From Cytidiella melzeri (taxonomy: Eukaryota; Basidiomycota; Agaricomycetes; Polyporales; Irpicaceae), in the NCBI GenBank assembly GCA_022592445.1, contig JABYQR010000217.1, positions 1-64,000 on the forward strand: a DNA stretch of 64,000 nt. Direction: 5' to 3'. Shown piece by piece: positions 21,153-31,618 of the stretch (position 1 is the stretch's first letter; each line of letters begins with the position of its first letter). A program made the translations under genes and the position numbers. The notes under the pieces were generated by a model. It searched no databases. It saw nothing but the letters and a program-made list of their open reading frames with translations, and had not been told where the DNA came from.

Positions 21153-23664
21153 ATGTCGTCCTCCACTGCTCCCTCAACTCCGAAAACCTGGAACAAAACC
21201 CCCCCTCACTCACCAAGAGTTCTCTGCGAGAAGACCTTCCCCACACCTGGTGATGCGGCAAAAATCGCAGCGGAAGAACGCTTAAGGCGCGCTGAGATCC
21301 TGAAGGCGAGGAAAGCGGAGTCTGCACTGCAGGCTACAGCCCCAAGCGCCGCGTCGCAGGAGGTGTCGGAGGTAGCCCCTCCCACCCCCATCTCCCTTGC
21401 GCAGACAGAGGCCTCGGAGGTAAGTGATATATTCCTCCGGACACATACCTCAACTCAACAAGAAAGGAAAAATGGGACAGATGGGAATAGATAGGAGCGA
21501 AACCTCGACGACCACCTCACCAGACCAAACGGCGTACAAGCAAGCAAAGACCAAGAAGTTGCGGAACACGATAGTTTTGAAGAAGAAAGCCCAGAAATCT
21601 AGCGACGGCATTGAGGCGAAAAACCGGTACGAGGCCCTGAGTCAAGGGAACAAGAGTAACGGATCAAGGCCGGATCCAGCAGAACAGGAGGTGAGCCTTC
21701 TCAAAAACAGACGACCATAGCCACTGACAACGAGATGAAACAATCAAGGGACTCCAAGGACCTCCAAACTCTGACCTCAGTGCGTCTCAACAGCGTCCAC
21801 CTAAAGAGAGGAAGAAGTCGAGGAGGTCCGAAACGCACGAAGGAGCAACTAATAGAAGCCAGATCTCGCAGCCATCCACCCCGACCCCAAACTCCAAGAA
21901 TATAGGATCGCCTTACGACAGCAGCAACTCTCACCACGCACTGCTCAGGGAGATGACGAGGTCCGAGAGGCGAGCCAGCCAACAAGGAGTGGCGAGAAAC
22001 AAGGAGATGGAGGACCTAGAGCGCTGGCTACAATCCGGGGGCATAGAGGCCCTTGACCAAATCGCGAGACAAGAGGAGGAGGGATTAGGTCTGATAGTCG
22101 AAGGAGATGGTCTGCACCCCCGCCCACCAGAGCCTGACCAGACCCCGAACCCGCTAGGTGAGAGTAAACGGCCAATCGAGAAACCAGTCTGACCTTGGCG
22201 TGACTAGTTTTGGTCGACCACAATGGAGATCAAATTATGCTCCAGGGGGAGTCTGAGAGCGTGCATCCTAATACGCCTGAGGAGAAGCAAATCTCTCCGA
22301 CCCAGCAAGATCCGTTCATAACGCGTTCTCCAGCCCAAGTCTTGCCCCACCAAAACGTGCGGAAGGATGATACACAGACTCTGTTCGCACAACCACCGTT
22401 CGCCCCCTCTACGACCACCCAAACTACGCTAATGCAGACTCGTCCAGTCCACGACTTGTTTCACGACACGCCAACGCCAAGCCCAATGAAAGAGCCCCCC
22501 CCTATGCAGAACTACCAGGGTTTGAACCATGTTCACTGAGAGCAGACGCTGGCACATCTCCGTCTGACGGATACGACGACCGACGTCTTGATGCATCTCC
22601 CACCTCCACCTCTTCCCCTCACGGCGCAGCCGAGCCACGACACCCACAGACCGACGACCCATAAACTATTTGACCTCGAATTCTCCGCCCCGACAACCAA
22701 CTTTCAGCTCCCGCGAGGCAACGATCCTTTCTACCCTTTCGACAACCTCTCCAAAGAACAGACGAAGGAGTGGCCGAACTCGCCAGGAGAATCAGTCCTG
22801 GTCAGATGGGCAGGCAAAGGGTACCCTGCGGCGAACAAGGAACAAGCACGCAAAGAGGAGATCCTCTCTCTTCTACGCAAAACGGTGGGCATCCCGAAAG
22901 GCATCCGCATCACAGCACCGTCTGCGGCGACTCCGGAGACGGGAAATAACAAACCGCCCTTCAATTTCCTGTTGTATAACCTCGACGAGGAATACAAGAG
23001 CCACCTCCAAAGTTTTGGTGGGTGCATCTCGACGCTAGAAGGAACGCTTTTCTTCGCGACCAACGGGCCTGTCATAGACATGTTTCTAGGCACTATCGAA
23101 GGGTTTGACGACGAGGCGGACGAGGACCAACTCCGGACAGTGGTAAACAGAGCGTTTAACGAATCTGACCTCAACAGCACAATCACCGCGCTCGCGAGAA
23201 CGAATGACCAGCTAGCCCTCCTCCCACTAGAGATAGTCATTGACATGATCCGCCGCTCCCTGAACATCAAGATTGTCGAGACGAAGAGGCAGGATAACAC
23301 AACTTTCCGTGTCGCGCATCTTTTCCTCGACTCACCGACCCTCAATCCCCTGGACTGGCGGGTTTTCCGCGACAGAGCGATGAAATCAAACTTTAAGGAC
23401 CCGTTCCTGGGGATGAATATTCGGTCGATCAAGTGTTGGATATGCGGTATATGTACGAGCGCGCTGCACACCAAGCAAACCTGCCCTATCCTCATGGAAC
23501 CGGGATGGCTATACGACCCGTCCATAAACCCACCGCCTACAACAACGACCCAGACGAGCGCTAGCCAAACTCCGGCCACGACCTTCACAACGATTACGTC
23601 GGGGAACAGGAATGGGAGCGAAAGGGGCGGACGCGGAGGGAAGGGGCAAAGGGGAGGAAACTGA
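21153..23664 (+). pseudogene. LINE ORF1 (gag-like, zinc knuckle) with three introns and one stop
   Basis: Exons 21153-21419, 21463-21690, 21749-22157 and 22208-23664 give 2361 nt (786 codons plus stop). Every frame break coincides with a GT-AG interval of 43, 58 or 50 nt bearing a CTNAC-like branch site, and all joins are in phase. One in-frame TGA remains at 22537-22539. The N-terminus is rich in proline, serine and threonine (MSSSTAPSTPKTW). The C-terminal part is a globular nucleic-acid-binding region followed by a CCHC knuckle (CGICTSALHTKQTC, about 23451) and a glycine/arginine-rich tail (GGRGGKGQRGGN). LINE ORF1 proteins coat the RNA and form the ribonucleoprotein particle. Confidence 0.75.
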
Positions 23665-24143
23665 GGAGGACGCGGAAGGGGCCGTGGTACCTAGAAGAGG
23701 TGATCCTTCTAGACAGTCGATAAGCCTTACAGTAGAGATATGCGTAGACTAAAAGAGTTCTTGCTTCCAGAATAAAGCGCGGACAAATCATTAATGAATA
23801 AATAAGACGTCACACTTAGCCACGAAGTGCCGCACCACGGAGACCACAACTGAAAGCTGAAAACTGAGACCATAAATCTGGGGCCCAAATATACTGGCTA
23901 GGCATCCCCTAGTGACAGGAAAGCCGCATGGTTTAATGAGACTGACCTGGGTTAGGCATCCCCGAACCGGTAATCCCGCATTGCTAGTGGCGAAATTTAT
24001 GGAGAACGGGGAATATACTAGTCCAAACGTCCTTACGGCTGCTTATCGGTCGTATAGCAGTTGGACACAACCTATTAAGGTCGACCGCCAATCCTACACA
24101 ACAGACAAATTTTATTACAACTACGGATAGATATAACGGCACG
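23665..24143. other. Spacer between LINE ORF1 and ORF2
   Basis: 479 bp with stops in all plus frames and no conserved coding block. It may hold a reinitiation signal, but none is recognised. Confidence 0.5.
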
Positions 24144-27100
24144 GTGATCAGCCTCTCTGAGACCCGAGGCAGAGGTTCTCTGCCCGTCGTTAACGCTGCC
24201 GATGAAGGTCACAGAGAGTTCGGTGACGGGCACAGTCTTACGTTACTCCCCCCTTCCCCTCCCCCCCCTCCACCCCCCTCCCCCCACTCTCCTCCTCAAT
24301 CAACGTCCCAGCCCGGGACCCCGCGGATTGATGCGGACACGAGCTCCGCCCTCCACAACAGACCCACGAATGAATCGCGTTACAACAATGGCCAACCTAA
24401 GAAAGCCAATAAGCGGCGTACAGCAGCAACTATACAAATTGCCACCTTGAACATGAAAGGGAGAGGTGCGAGCTGCGCTGGTATGAGTGTGAGTGAAAAA
24501 TGGAATAGAATGAATCAAATCGTGAGAGAGAAAAAGCTAGCTGTAGTGGCGGTCCAGGAGACGCACCTGACTAAGGCCCATATTGACAACATACATGATC
24601 TCTTTGGGAAGTGGCTACTAGTCTTGCACTCAGAGCCCCAGGAGAGAGCTAGCGCAGCAAAGGGCGTTGCATTCGTAATCAACAAAGAAAGGCTAGAAAC
24701 AGAACGAATAGTAGCGGAATCCATTATTCCGGGAAGAGCGATGATGATCACACTAACCTGGCATAAGACGGTGACAATGAGGATATTGAATGTATACGCT
24801 CCCAATGATCATGGAGAGAACGAGGCAATGTGGAAGAGACTAGGGGAGTACTGGGCCCAAGAGGACAAACCTCGACCGGACGTGATGATAGGTGACTTTA
24901 ATATAGTTGAAGAGAAGATCGATAGGTTCCCAGCGAGGAACGACCCCAGCGGGCCGAGGTATGCACTGCAGGACTTGTGTATGAACCTGAACCTCGCGGA
25001 CACATGGAGAGAAACGTACCCAGACACAAGAATGTATACGTATAACCAGGAGAACGGCATGGCAATGTCACGACTCGACAGAATATATTTGGCACCTATG
25101 CTGGCGAAGACGGCGATTTACTGGAAGGCGGAGCCAACGGAAGGGATGCCATCAGACCATATGATGGTTTCAGTGTCGCTGACAGACAAGAGGCTCCCCT
25201 TTGTTGGGGAAGGAAGATGGGTAATACCTAAAACGATATTAATGGACCGTAAGTTCAGGGGATATGTTGTGGAAAGAGGGAGACAACTTTTGAATGAGGT
25301 GCCAGACCGCGAAGAGAGATCGGAAGGAAGGAATATACAATCCCTGTATGCGACCTTTAAAAAAGATATTACCGCGATGGCTCGGAAGATGGCCAAGGAG
25401 AACATACCAAAGATGCAAAGGCGGATAGAGAAGCTGAAAAAGGAGAGGGAAGGATTACTCAACACGAGAGATTATGGGACGGAAGAGGAAAGAGGTCGGG
25501 ACGCAGCGATGCTCCTTGAAAGAGTGAAGATCCTTGAGGCACGCCGCTTTAATGCATCTAGGAAAGCGGTAGCGTCAAGTGACTGGCTGTACGGAGAACA
25601 GATTAGCAAAAACTGGATCAATACAAATAAACCAAAAGTACCGAGAGACATAATGATGAGTATGCGTGACCCAACATCAGGGTGGCCAGAAGGCCATGCG
25701 GATTACAATGCATCCAACCCTCCCAGATATATAGAATGCTCCAACCGAATGGCGGAGGCCGCCGCGCAATACCATGACAAGGTACAGCAAGATGGCCCAT
25801 GGGATGACCCTCCCCGATCAAGGAGGAGAGACATCGCAGAGGTGCTCAAGTACATCGAACGGAAGTTTAAAAACAAAGCAAAAGAGGACCTGGAGACGAG
25901 ACTCACCTGGGAAGACCTGGAACAAGCGATAAAGTTCTGCAAGGTAGGGAGAGCTCTGGGTCTGGACGGGATACCATATGAGCTGTGGAAAGAAATACAT
26001 CGTCAATACATAACGGTAGCGCGTGATGAAGGAGCGACGGACAGGCAAAAGAATGAGACCCTGAATATCTTAGACCTATTCCGTATGCTATATAATGACA
26101 TGCAAGAGTATGGAGTGATTCGAGACTCAAAATTTGCGGAAGGCTGGATTGCGCCAATTTATAAGAAGAAGGACCAGAGGGAGATTGCAAATTACAGACC
26201 CATAACCCTCCTGAGCTCAGACTATAAATTATTTACAAAAGCGATGTCAATGAAACTCGCAAGATGGGTACACCAAGTCATCCACCCAGCCCAAGCGGGG
26301 TTTATACCAAACAGGTCGATTTTCAACCAGACTAACCTGGCAAGAGTGATGACAGACTATGCGGAGGCGATGGAGGAGAACGGGGTAATCATAGCGCTAG
26401 ACCAGGAGAAAGCATATGACAGAATTGACCATGAATATCTCTGGTGTGTACTGGGAGCTATTGGGACTCCGGGAGAATTTGTCAACACTATAAGGTCTTT
26501 GTACGAGTCAGCCCAATCATGCGTTATAATAAATGGTGTAATGAGCAAGACCTTCAGAGTGACGAGAGGAGTTCGGCAAGGGGATCCCCTGTCATGCCTC
26601 CTCTTTGATATTGCGATAGAACCACTGGCGTGTATGTTACGACAGTCGGGCTTGAGAGGGTATAACATTCCGGGGAAAGCAGAACGCTTGATTACGACGC
26701 TATTTGCAGATGACACCACAGTCTATCTCTCAGAGGAGGACAACTACTCTGACCTACAAAATCTTCTAGGGAAGTGGTGCATGGCGTCAGGGGCAAAGTT
26801 CAACCTTGAAAAGACAGAAATAATACCCATAGGGACCACGGAATACAGGGCACAGGTGGTGAGAGACCGGACCTCCAGCCTATCAGGAGAACGGATTCCC
26901 GACGGGATCAGAGTGGCGGAGGATGGTACAATGACAAGAATTCTGGGGGTATGGATAGGCAACGGAATTGATGAGGCGGCCCCGTGGCAGCCTGTAGTGA
27001 AAACAATTAAGAAACGCCTTAAAGAATGGGATAGACCTGGCTTAACGATTTTTGGGAAGAGACTTATAATCAATATGGAAGTAGGGGGGAGAATACAGTA

Positions 27101-29195
27101 CCTTACCAAGGTACAAGGTATGCCGAACCACGTTAAGAGAGAACTCATTATAACAATCCGGAATTTTATATGGCCGGACTCACAATCCCCTCCGGTAGGG
27201 CTAGAGACCTTATACCGTCCGGTTAAGGAAGGGGGTATTGCCCTCCTGGACATAGAAGCGAGGGTTAATGCAATAACACTTACGTGGTTAACTCCCTTCC
27301 TGGACCTAACCAAATCTCGACCTGTGTGGGCCTATGCGGTAGATGCTATCCTGGCCTCGAATGCAGTAATGTCAGGCCTAAGATATGACAAAGAATCGAA
27401 GCTTCAGTATTTCCTACAGACATGGAGAGTGAACGCAAGTGCTAACTCGACACTCCCACACTACCTGAAAGCCCTTATCAATCTAGCGAAGAAAACCGAG
27501 GTGAACTTCAGCGCGATCAAACTAGGACCTAAAATTAAGAAAAAACTGCCCATTTGGCTCCACATTGGAATTGGGAACGACCTTAGGGATCTACACAATA
27601 AGAGAGCGAGTAAATGTATGAGGAAGCATCACCACATCAAGACGGTATCACACCTCCGAACCTTCATAAAATATGGGGATCTGACGACGAAAGGCGCAAA
27701 CAGACACTACCAGAGAAGGAGATGCTGCCTCTTCTGCGAGACAATGAGACAAATAAGCGGCTGTAGAGACCCATATGAGTGCTATATCACGGCGAAAGAA
27801 TTGTACCAAAGACTCACCCCCAAATGGAACCCCAGCTATAGACCTGCGAATGACGGATTGTCACTGACCACCAAGCGTAAGAAGATCAATCAGGAACGAA
27901 AAGGGACGGACCTCCCAATAGTTTTTGACCCCTCAATAACGATCCACAGCGACCTGGCACAAGGGTTCAGGATTTTCTCCAATGAAGGTATGAGAGCCCG
28001 GAACCCGACGGAACGTCCACCCACTTCCAATATGCACCACGCACCTGTAACGGTGTATACGGACGGATCGTGCACGAACAATGGAGCAGGAAATGCAAGA
28101 GCGGGCGCTGGGGTATGGGTAGCGGAAAATCACCCAATGAATGCCACAATAAGGGTCAGGGGAGGGACCCAAACAAACCAAGCTGGAGAACTCACAGCAA
28201 TCCTCCATGTCTTGTCAACAGTACCCAATGTAGTACCCCTTCGAATTGTCACGGACTCCAGGTACTGCCTGGAGGGTCTAACAATCCATGCGAAAACCTG
28301 GGAAGAAAAAGGTTGGATAGGTGTCCAGAACAAAGAGCTTTTCCAAGACATAATAGCGTGGGCACGATCGAGAGCGGCAACAACAGAATTGTGCTGGGTG
28401 AAAGGCCACTCAAGAGTTCAAGGGAACGAGGAAGCTGATAGGCTTGCTGCGAAGGGGGCGACGCTTCCCCTCCCTCAGGACGAGGTGCATCCAGCACCAC
28501 ACAAGTTCCTCCTGAAAGGGGCGCAAATCAAAACAATATCCCAGAGAACTATTTACGCAGGAATCAAGGAGAGGGAGAGCTACGTACCGCGAAGAGGAAC
28601 AAAAGCCCAGGTTGGCCGTGTATTGCAGGACATAGAGGAGGAAACAGGAATCAGACCGACGGAAGAATCCCTTTGGAAAGCGATTAGGTGCAAACACAAT
28701 AACAGGAAAATCAGAAGCTTCCTATGGAAAGCTCTACATAACGCATTTCGGTGCGGAGAATGGTGGAATAACATACCAGGATATGAGGAAAGGGCATACT
28801 GCAGCCGGTGCGGGAAAGTCGACTCAATGGAACACACTCTTTTAGAGTGCCAAGCACCTGGCCAACTCACTGTCTGGAGCCTGGCACGAAAGCTGCTAGA
28901 AAGGAAGTCTGGTGAAATGCCTGAAATCATGTTAGGGACGGTAATAGGAGCGAACCTCGTAACGATTAGGACAAGCGAGGGAAAGGAAGCATGGGGTACT
29001 ACCCGCCTCTACCGTCTGGTTATTACGGAGTCTGCGCACCTAATCTGGAGACTTAGGTGTGAACGGGTAATTGAACACGGGGATGTGCCAAACTGGGAAC
29101 TCACGAGGGAGGAGATAGTACGCCGTTGGCACTGCGCTTTAAACCGTAGACTTCAGATAGATATCGCGCTAACCAGCCCGACATCGGGTAAATAA
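24144..29195 (+). CDS. LINE ORF2: endonuclease, reverse transcriptase, RNase H (3' end displaced)
   Basis: The open frame is 1683 codons. An APE-like endonuclease starts with IATLNMKGRG (about aa 98) and shows QETHL (about 138) and PSDHMMV (about 336). The reverse transcriptase has RPITLLSSDYKLF (about 686), ALDQEKAYDRIDH (about 752), RQGDPLS (about 810) and the catalytic FADDT (about 854). RNase H has YTDGSC (about 1303), DSRYC (about 1371) and KGHS. A terminal zinc motif YCSRCGK...MEHTLLEC lies at about 1551. The stop at 29193-29195 belongs to the inserted element, not to the LINE. The genuine end continues at 33109-33283. The first ~95 residues are proline-rich, and the true start could be downstream of 24144. 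The enzyme nicks target DNA and primes cDNA synthesis from the nick. Confidence 0.88.
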   Translation: MISLSETRGRGSLPVVNAADEGHREFGDGHSLTLLPPSPPPPPPPSPHSPPQSTSQPGTPRIDADTSSALHNRPTNESRYNNGQPKKANKRRTAATIQIATLNMKGRGASCAGMSVSEKWNRMNQIVREKKLAVVAVQETHLTKAHIDNIHDLFGKWLLVLHSEPQERASAAKGVAFVINKERLETERIVAESIIPGRAMMITLTWHKTVTMRILNVYAPNDHGENEAMWKRLGEYWAQEDKPRPDVMIGDFNIVEEKIDRFPARNDPSGPRYALQDLCMNLNLADTWRETYPDTRMYTYNQENGMAMSRLDRIYLAPMLAKTAIYWKAEPTEGMPSDHMMVSVSLTDKRLPFVGEGRWVIPKTILMDRKFRGYVVERGRQLLNEVPDREERSEGRNIQSLYATFKKDITAMARKMAKENIPKMQRRIEKLKKEREGLLNTRDYGTEEERGRDAAMLLERVKILEARRFNASRKAVASSDWLYGEQISKNWINTNKPKVPRDIMMSMRDPTSGWPEGHADYNASNPPRYIECSNRMAEAAAQYHDKVQQDGPWDDPPRSRRRDIAEVLKYIERKFKNKAKEDLETRLTWEDLEQAIKFCKVGRALGLDGIPYELWKEIHRQYITVARDEGATDRQKNETLNILDLFRMLYNDMQEYGVIRDSKFAEGWIAPIYKKKDQREIANYRPITLLSSDYKLFTKAMSMKLARWVHQVIHPAQAGFIPNRSIFNQTNLARVMTDYAEAMEENGVIIALDQEKAYDRIDHEYLWCVLGAIGTPGEFVNTIRSLYESAQSCVIINGVMSKTFRVTRGVRQGDPLSCLLFDIAIEPLACMLRQSGLRGYNIPGKAERLITTLFADDTTVYLSEEDNYSDLQNLLGKWCMASGAKFNLEKTEIIPIGTTEYRAQVVRDRTSSLSGERIPDGIRVAEDGTMTRILGVWIGNGIDEAAPWQPVVKTIKKRLKEWDRPGLTIFGKRLIINMEVGGRIQYLTKVQGMPNHVKRELIITIRNFIWPDSQSPPVGLETLYRPVKEGGIALLDIEARVNAITLTWLTPFLDLTKSRPVWAYAVDAILASNAVMSGLRYDKESKLQYFLQTWRVNASANSTLPHYLKALINLAKKTEVNFSAIKLGPKIKKKLPIWLHIGIGNDLRDLHNKRASKCMRKHHHIKTVSHLRTFIKYGDLTTKGANRHYQRRRCCLFCETMRQISGCRDPYECYITAKELYQRLTPKWNPSYRPANDGLSLTTKRKKINQERKGTDLPIVFDPSITIHSDLAQGFRIFSNEGMRARNPTERPPTSNMHHAPVTVYTDGSCTNNGAGNARAGAGVWVAENHPMNATIRVRGGTQTNQAGELTAILHVLSTVPNVVPLRIVTDSRYCLEGLTIHAKTWEEKGWIGVQNKELFQDIIAWARSRAATTELCWVKGHSRVQGNEEADRLAAKGATLPLPQDEVHPAPHKFLLKGAQIKTISQRTIYAGIKERESYVPRRGTKAQVGRVLQDIEEETGIRPTEESLWKAIRCKHNNRKIRSFLWKALHNAFRCGEWWNNIPGYEERAYCSRCGKVDSMEHTLLECQAPGQLTVWSLARKLLERKSGEMPEIMLGTVIGANLVTIRTSEGKEAWGTTRLYRLVITESAHLIWRLRCERVIEHGDVPNWELTREEIVRRWHCALNRRLQIDIALTSPTSGK

Positions 29196-29570
29196 ACAAA
29201 ACATTATCGCGCTTTATATTGCGTGCCGGGGGTTTATCGCGCGCGCTTGACATTATAATGATGTCCGCGTAAGGCAGGTCGTTTATATTGCATTGTAAAG
29301 GCCAAGTGGCATGCGGTAAGCAATTTTAAACTAATGTAAAGGCCCAGCACTCGATGTAAAGCAGTAGTGTCAGTAATATATTACATTGTTAACCATTATT
29401 ACAGCTGTCACATCATGTCACACCGCGTCTGGGACCGGATGCAAGGCGCTGGCAACCACGACGTCGAAGTATGTATGTAGTGCGCTGTGATAAACAGCCA
29501 CCACCACGTCCTTTACACACGACCACTATTGTCAACGCCCTCTTTCGTGACATGACGGGAACAATGCAAA
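29196..29570. other. Left subterminal region of the gene-carrying element
   Basis: AT-rich, with TATCGCG repeats and three (A)TGTAAAG motifs (about 29295-29360). From about 29400 on, the composition changes and may be the promoter of the captured phosphatase-subunit gene. Confidence 0.5.
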
Positions 29571-30415
29571 GCTCAATGCTTGAAAGGTATGCGACGTGTG
29601 CGCTTTGCAATTGGGACATATTAATCATCCTTCGAGCTAGCAGAACACGATGAAGTGTTGGAGCAAATCGCGTCCACAGATGAAGTAACGTGAATACTTG
29701 TGCTGGCACACGGGTTTCCAAAGTGCTTATAGCCCTTGCCGAACGGCGTGGACGCGACTTCAAGACATTATCAAGCATAAGCTTGATAAGGTGCGCGATT
29801 CATTTCGCATGTACTCGACATCAGCTAGCTGAACGCATAGTAAAGAATATCTCCCTATATCTATCGCAGTCAAACGATGTGCTGCCAAATCCTCAGTTAG
29901 TGTCACTTTCTTGCCAAACGCAATCCGGAGGACTGAAATTGCCGCCATTTCCACCGCGCCCTCGCAACCCGAACAACCCAATGAAGCACCCAAGGCAATC
30001 TTGATGCAGGATGAGACCGTATTCATGAAGGAAGCAATATATGCTCAATTGGACGAGCTCGACGGGTGCGCGTTCATCTAAACTTCACCAGTTAGTACTA
30101 ATCAGAGGCGCTGGCAGTGCTCCCTTTACAATTCAACGTCTATGCGAGCTATGTCTACATCCTCAAAAAGCATATAAGTTCCTTGGAAAATATTTGAGAG
30201 CTATCAAAAGGACAACCTTGGTCACGTCTACGTGGGACACATTCCCCGTCTCGAACGATAAAGACGGCGCAAGACCTACAGCCATGGCACTTTCAATTGT
30301 CCCGCTGGTATCACCGTCGGCTCCAGCGACTCCCATGTTCTCACCTATCCCCTTCTTACATGATGATGCTCAACGGTCTCAATCCCGCAGTCCCCCACCA
30401 TCACCGCTATCCCTT
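29571..30415 (+). pseudogene. 5' part of a PPP4R2-like gene (protein phosphatase 4 regulatory subunit 2)
   Basis: Recognisable blocks in order: HDEVLEQIASTDEV; WTRLQDIIKHKLDKVRDSF; AILMQDETVFMKEAIYAQLD; and, after an intron at 30066-30117 (GTGCGC...GGCAG with TACTAAT branch site), APFTIQRLCELCLHP...LGKYLRA and FSPIPFLHDDAQRSQSRSP. This matches the N-terminal conserved region of PP4 regulatory subunit 2, which targets the PP4 catalytic subunit. Introns are retained, so capture was at the DNA level. Some exon borders are unclear and in-frame stops may exist near 29690 and 29830. The gene stops abruptly at about 30415, where sequence of another gene begins. Confidence 0.72.
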
Positions 30416-31211
30416 CCAGCAGCTCATCTGTTGTCATATCTGTCACGCGAGGCATAGCGCTCTACCACTACTACCGCGCACTCATGGCACTCATGAACCA
30501 TTTCGAGGCGTACGAAATCCCTCGTGTTTTGAACGCAACGGGATACGTTCGCCTCCCTCCGCCCCAAGATCCTCGGCACAGACGTCGTATTCCAGAGTCT
30601 GATGAAGACGAGCCCCAAATTGAATATGACCTGATTACTCCGTTCAACCTGACGCTCTGCTTCGGGAAAGAGTGGCACCGTTTCCCTGGCAGCTACCTCG
30701 TTCCAGACGGGGTCACGGTCGAATGGATCAAGAACGAGTTCGACGGGATGTTGCCTGGACATTTCAAGCGGACGCCGAAAAAGGGTGGGCTGGTGAGCCG
30801 TATCCATGAAACGAGGGTCGTGCCTGGTGGTTTGAACAATATGAACAAGGAGGAGCCGGGTTTCTATGTATGTGCACTATGTTCGCCTCGTGGGCGGTTT
30901 TTTTTTTGTTTTTCTGAAGGTTTCTGTTGCAGGTGGATGTGAATACGTGCGACTACCTCGTTGACTCGAATTATCCTCTGCACCCCACGAGTACGCCGCA
31001 TGAGCCGCGGTATGCAGTGCATGAGGCATGGGACAGGGTGAAGTGCGAGCCGTTCCTCGATGCAAGGCATTCGTCGTTGCTAACGAGGACATTGTGGGTG
31101 CCGGGGGAGAAGTGGCAACAGACAAATGAGTTTGGTGACTATTGTCTGCTTCGTAACAAGAGGAACATGGAGCGGAAGGAGAAGGTGCTGGCGGTGCACC
31201 GAACAAAATAG
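30416..31211 (+). pseudogene. ALG9: 3' part of ALG9 (dolichyl-mannose alpha-1,2-mannosyltransferase)
   Basis: It reads SVVISVTRGIALYHYYRALM, then FNLTLCFGKEWHRFPGSYLV, PDGVTVEWIKNEFDGMLPGH, TRVVPGGLNNMNKEEPGFY, an intron at 30868-30932, and VDVNTCDYLVDSNYP...PRYAVHEAWDRVKCEPFLDA. This is the C-terminal luminal region of ALG9, an ER enzyme that adds mannose to the lipid-linked oligosaccharide for N-glycosylation. The multi-membrane catalytic N-terminal part is missing, so the piece cannot encode an active enzyme. The natural stop is kept (31209-31211). It is fused directly downstream of the PPP4R2-like fragment. Confidence 0.8.
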
Positions 31212-31618
31212 TTTATTAATTCCTTACCCGCCGTGGTTAACGACTGTTATACATCAGTGCACACATGACGAGCAAGCTACGCCATGCATATGACCCGCCT
31301 CTCAGCAGCACACCCTGTGGCGTGCATTGGACGGGGGTGACATGAGTGTGAGAAAGTTGGGGCTTCGTAGGTCAGGAAGCCTCCAAAACTTCACATGTGG
31401 TGGATCGACGGGCCCCTTCACACTTCCCTACCCCATCTTCGGCGCTCTCGCTCTTGCCGTCATCGTCTCCCCCCAACCACCATCTCCTCTCTCTCTCCCT
31501 GCTGCTCATCAACGACGACGCCCTACACGATCAGCTCTACCGTCCCCTCGACTCTCTGAGTGCGGTCGTAGACCTCAAGCGACGCCGCATTCACCCGCGC
31601 AAGTCTATTCCTATTCAA
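31212..31618. other. Stretch between captured fragments
   Basis: Open frames exist on plus (31327-31770), but with low-complexity composition and no recognisable domain. It is probably 3'/5' flanking DNA of the captured genes. Confidence 0.4.
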
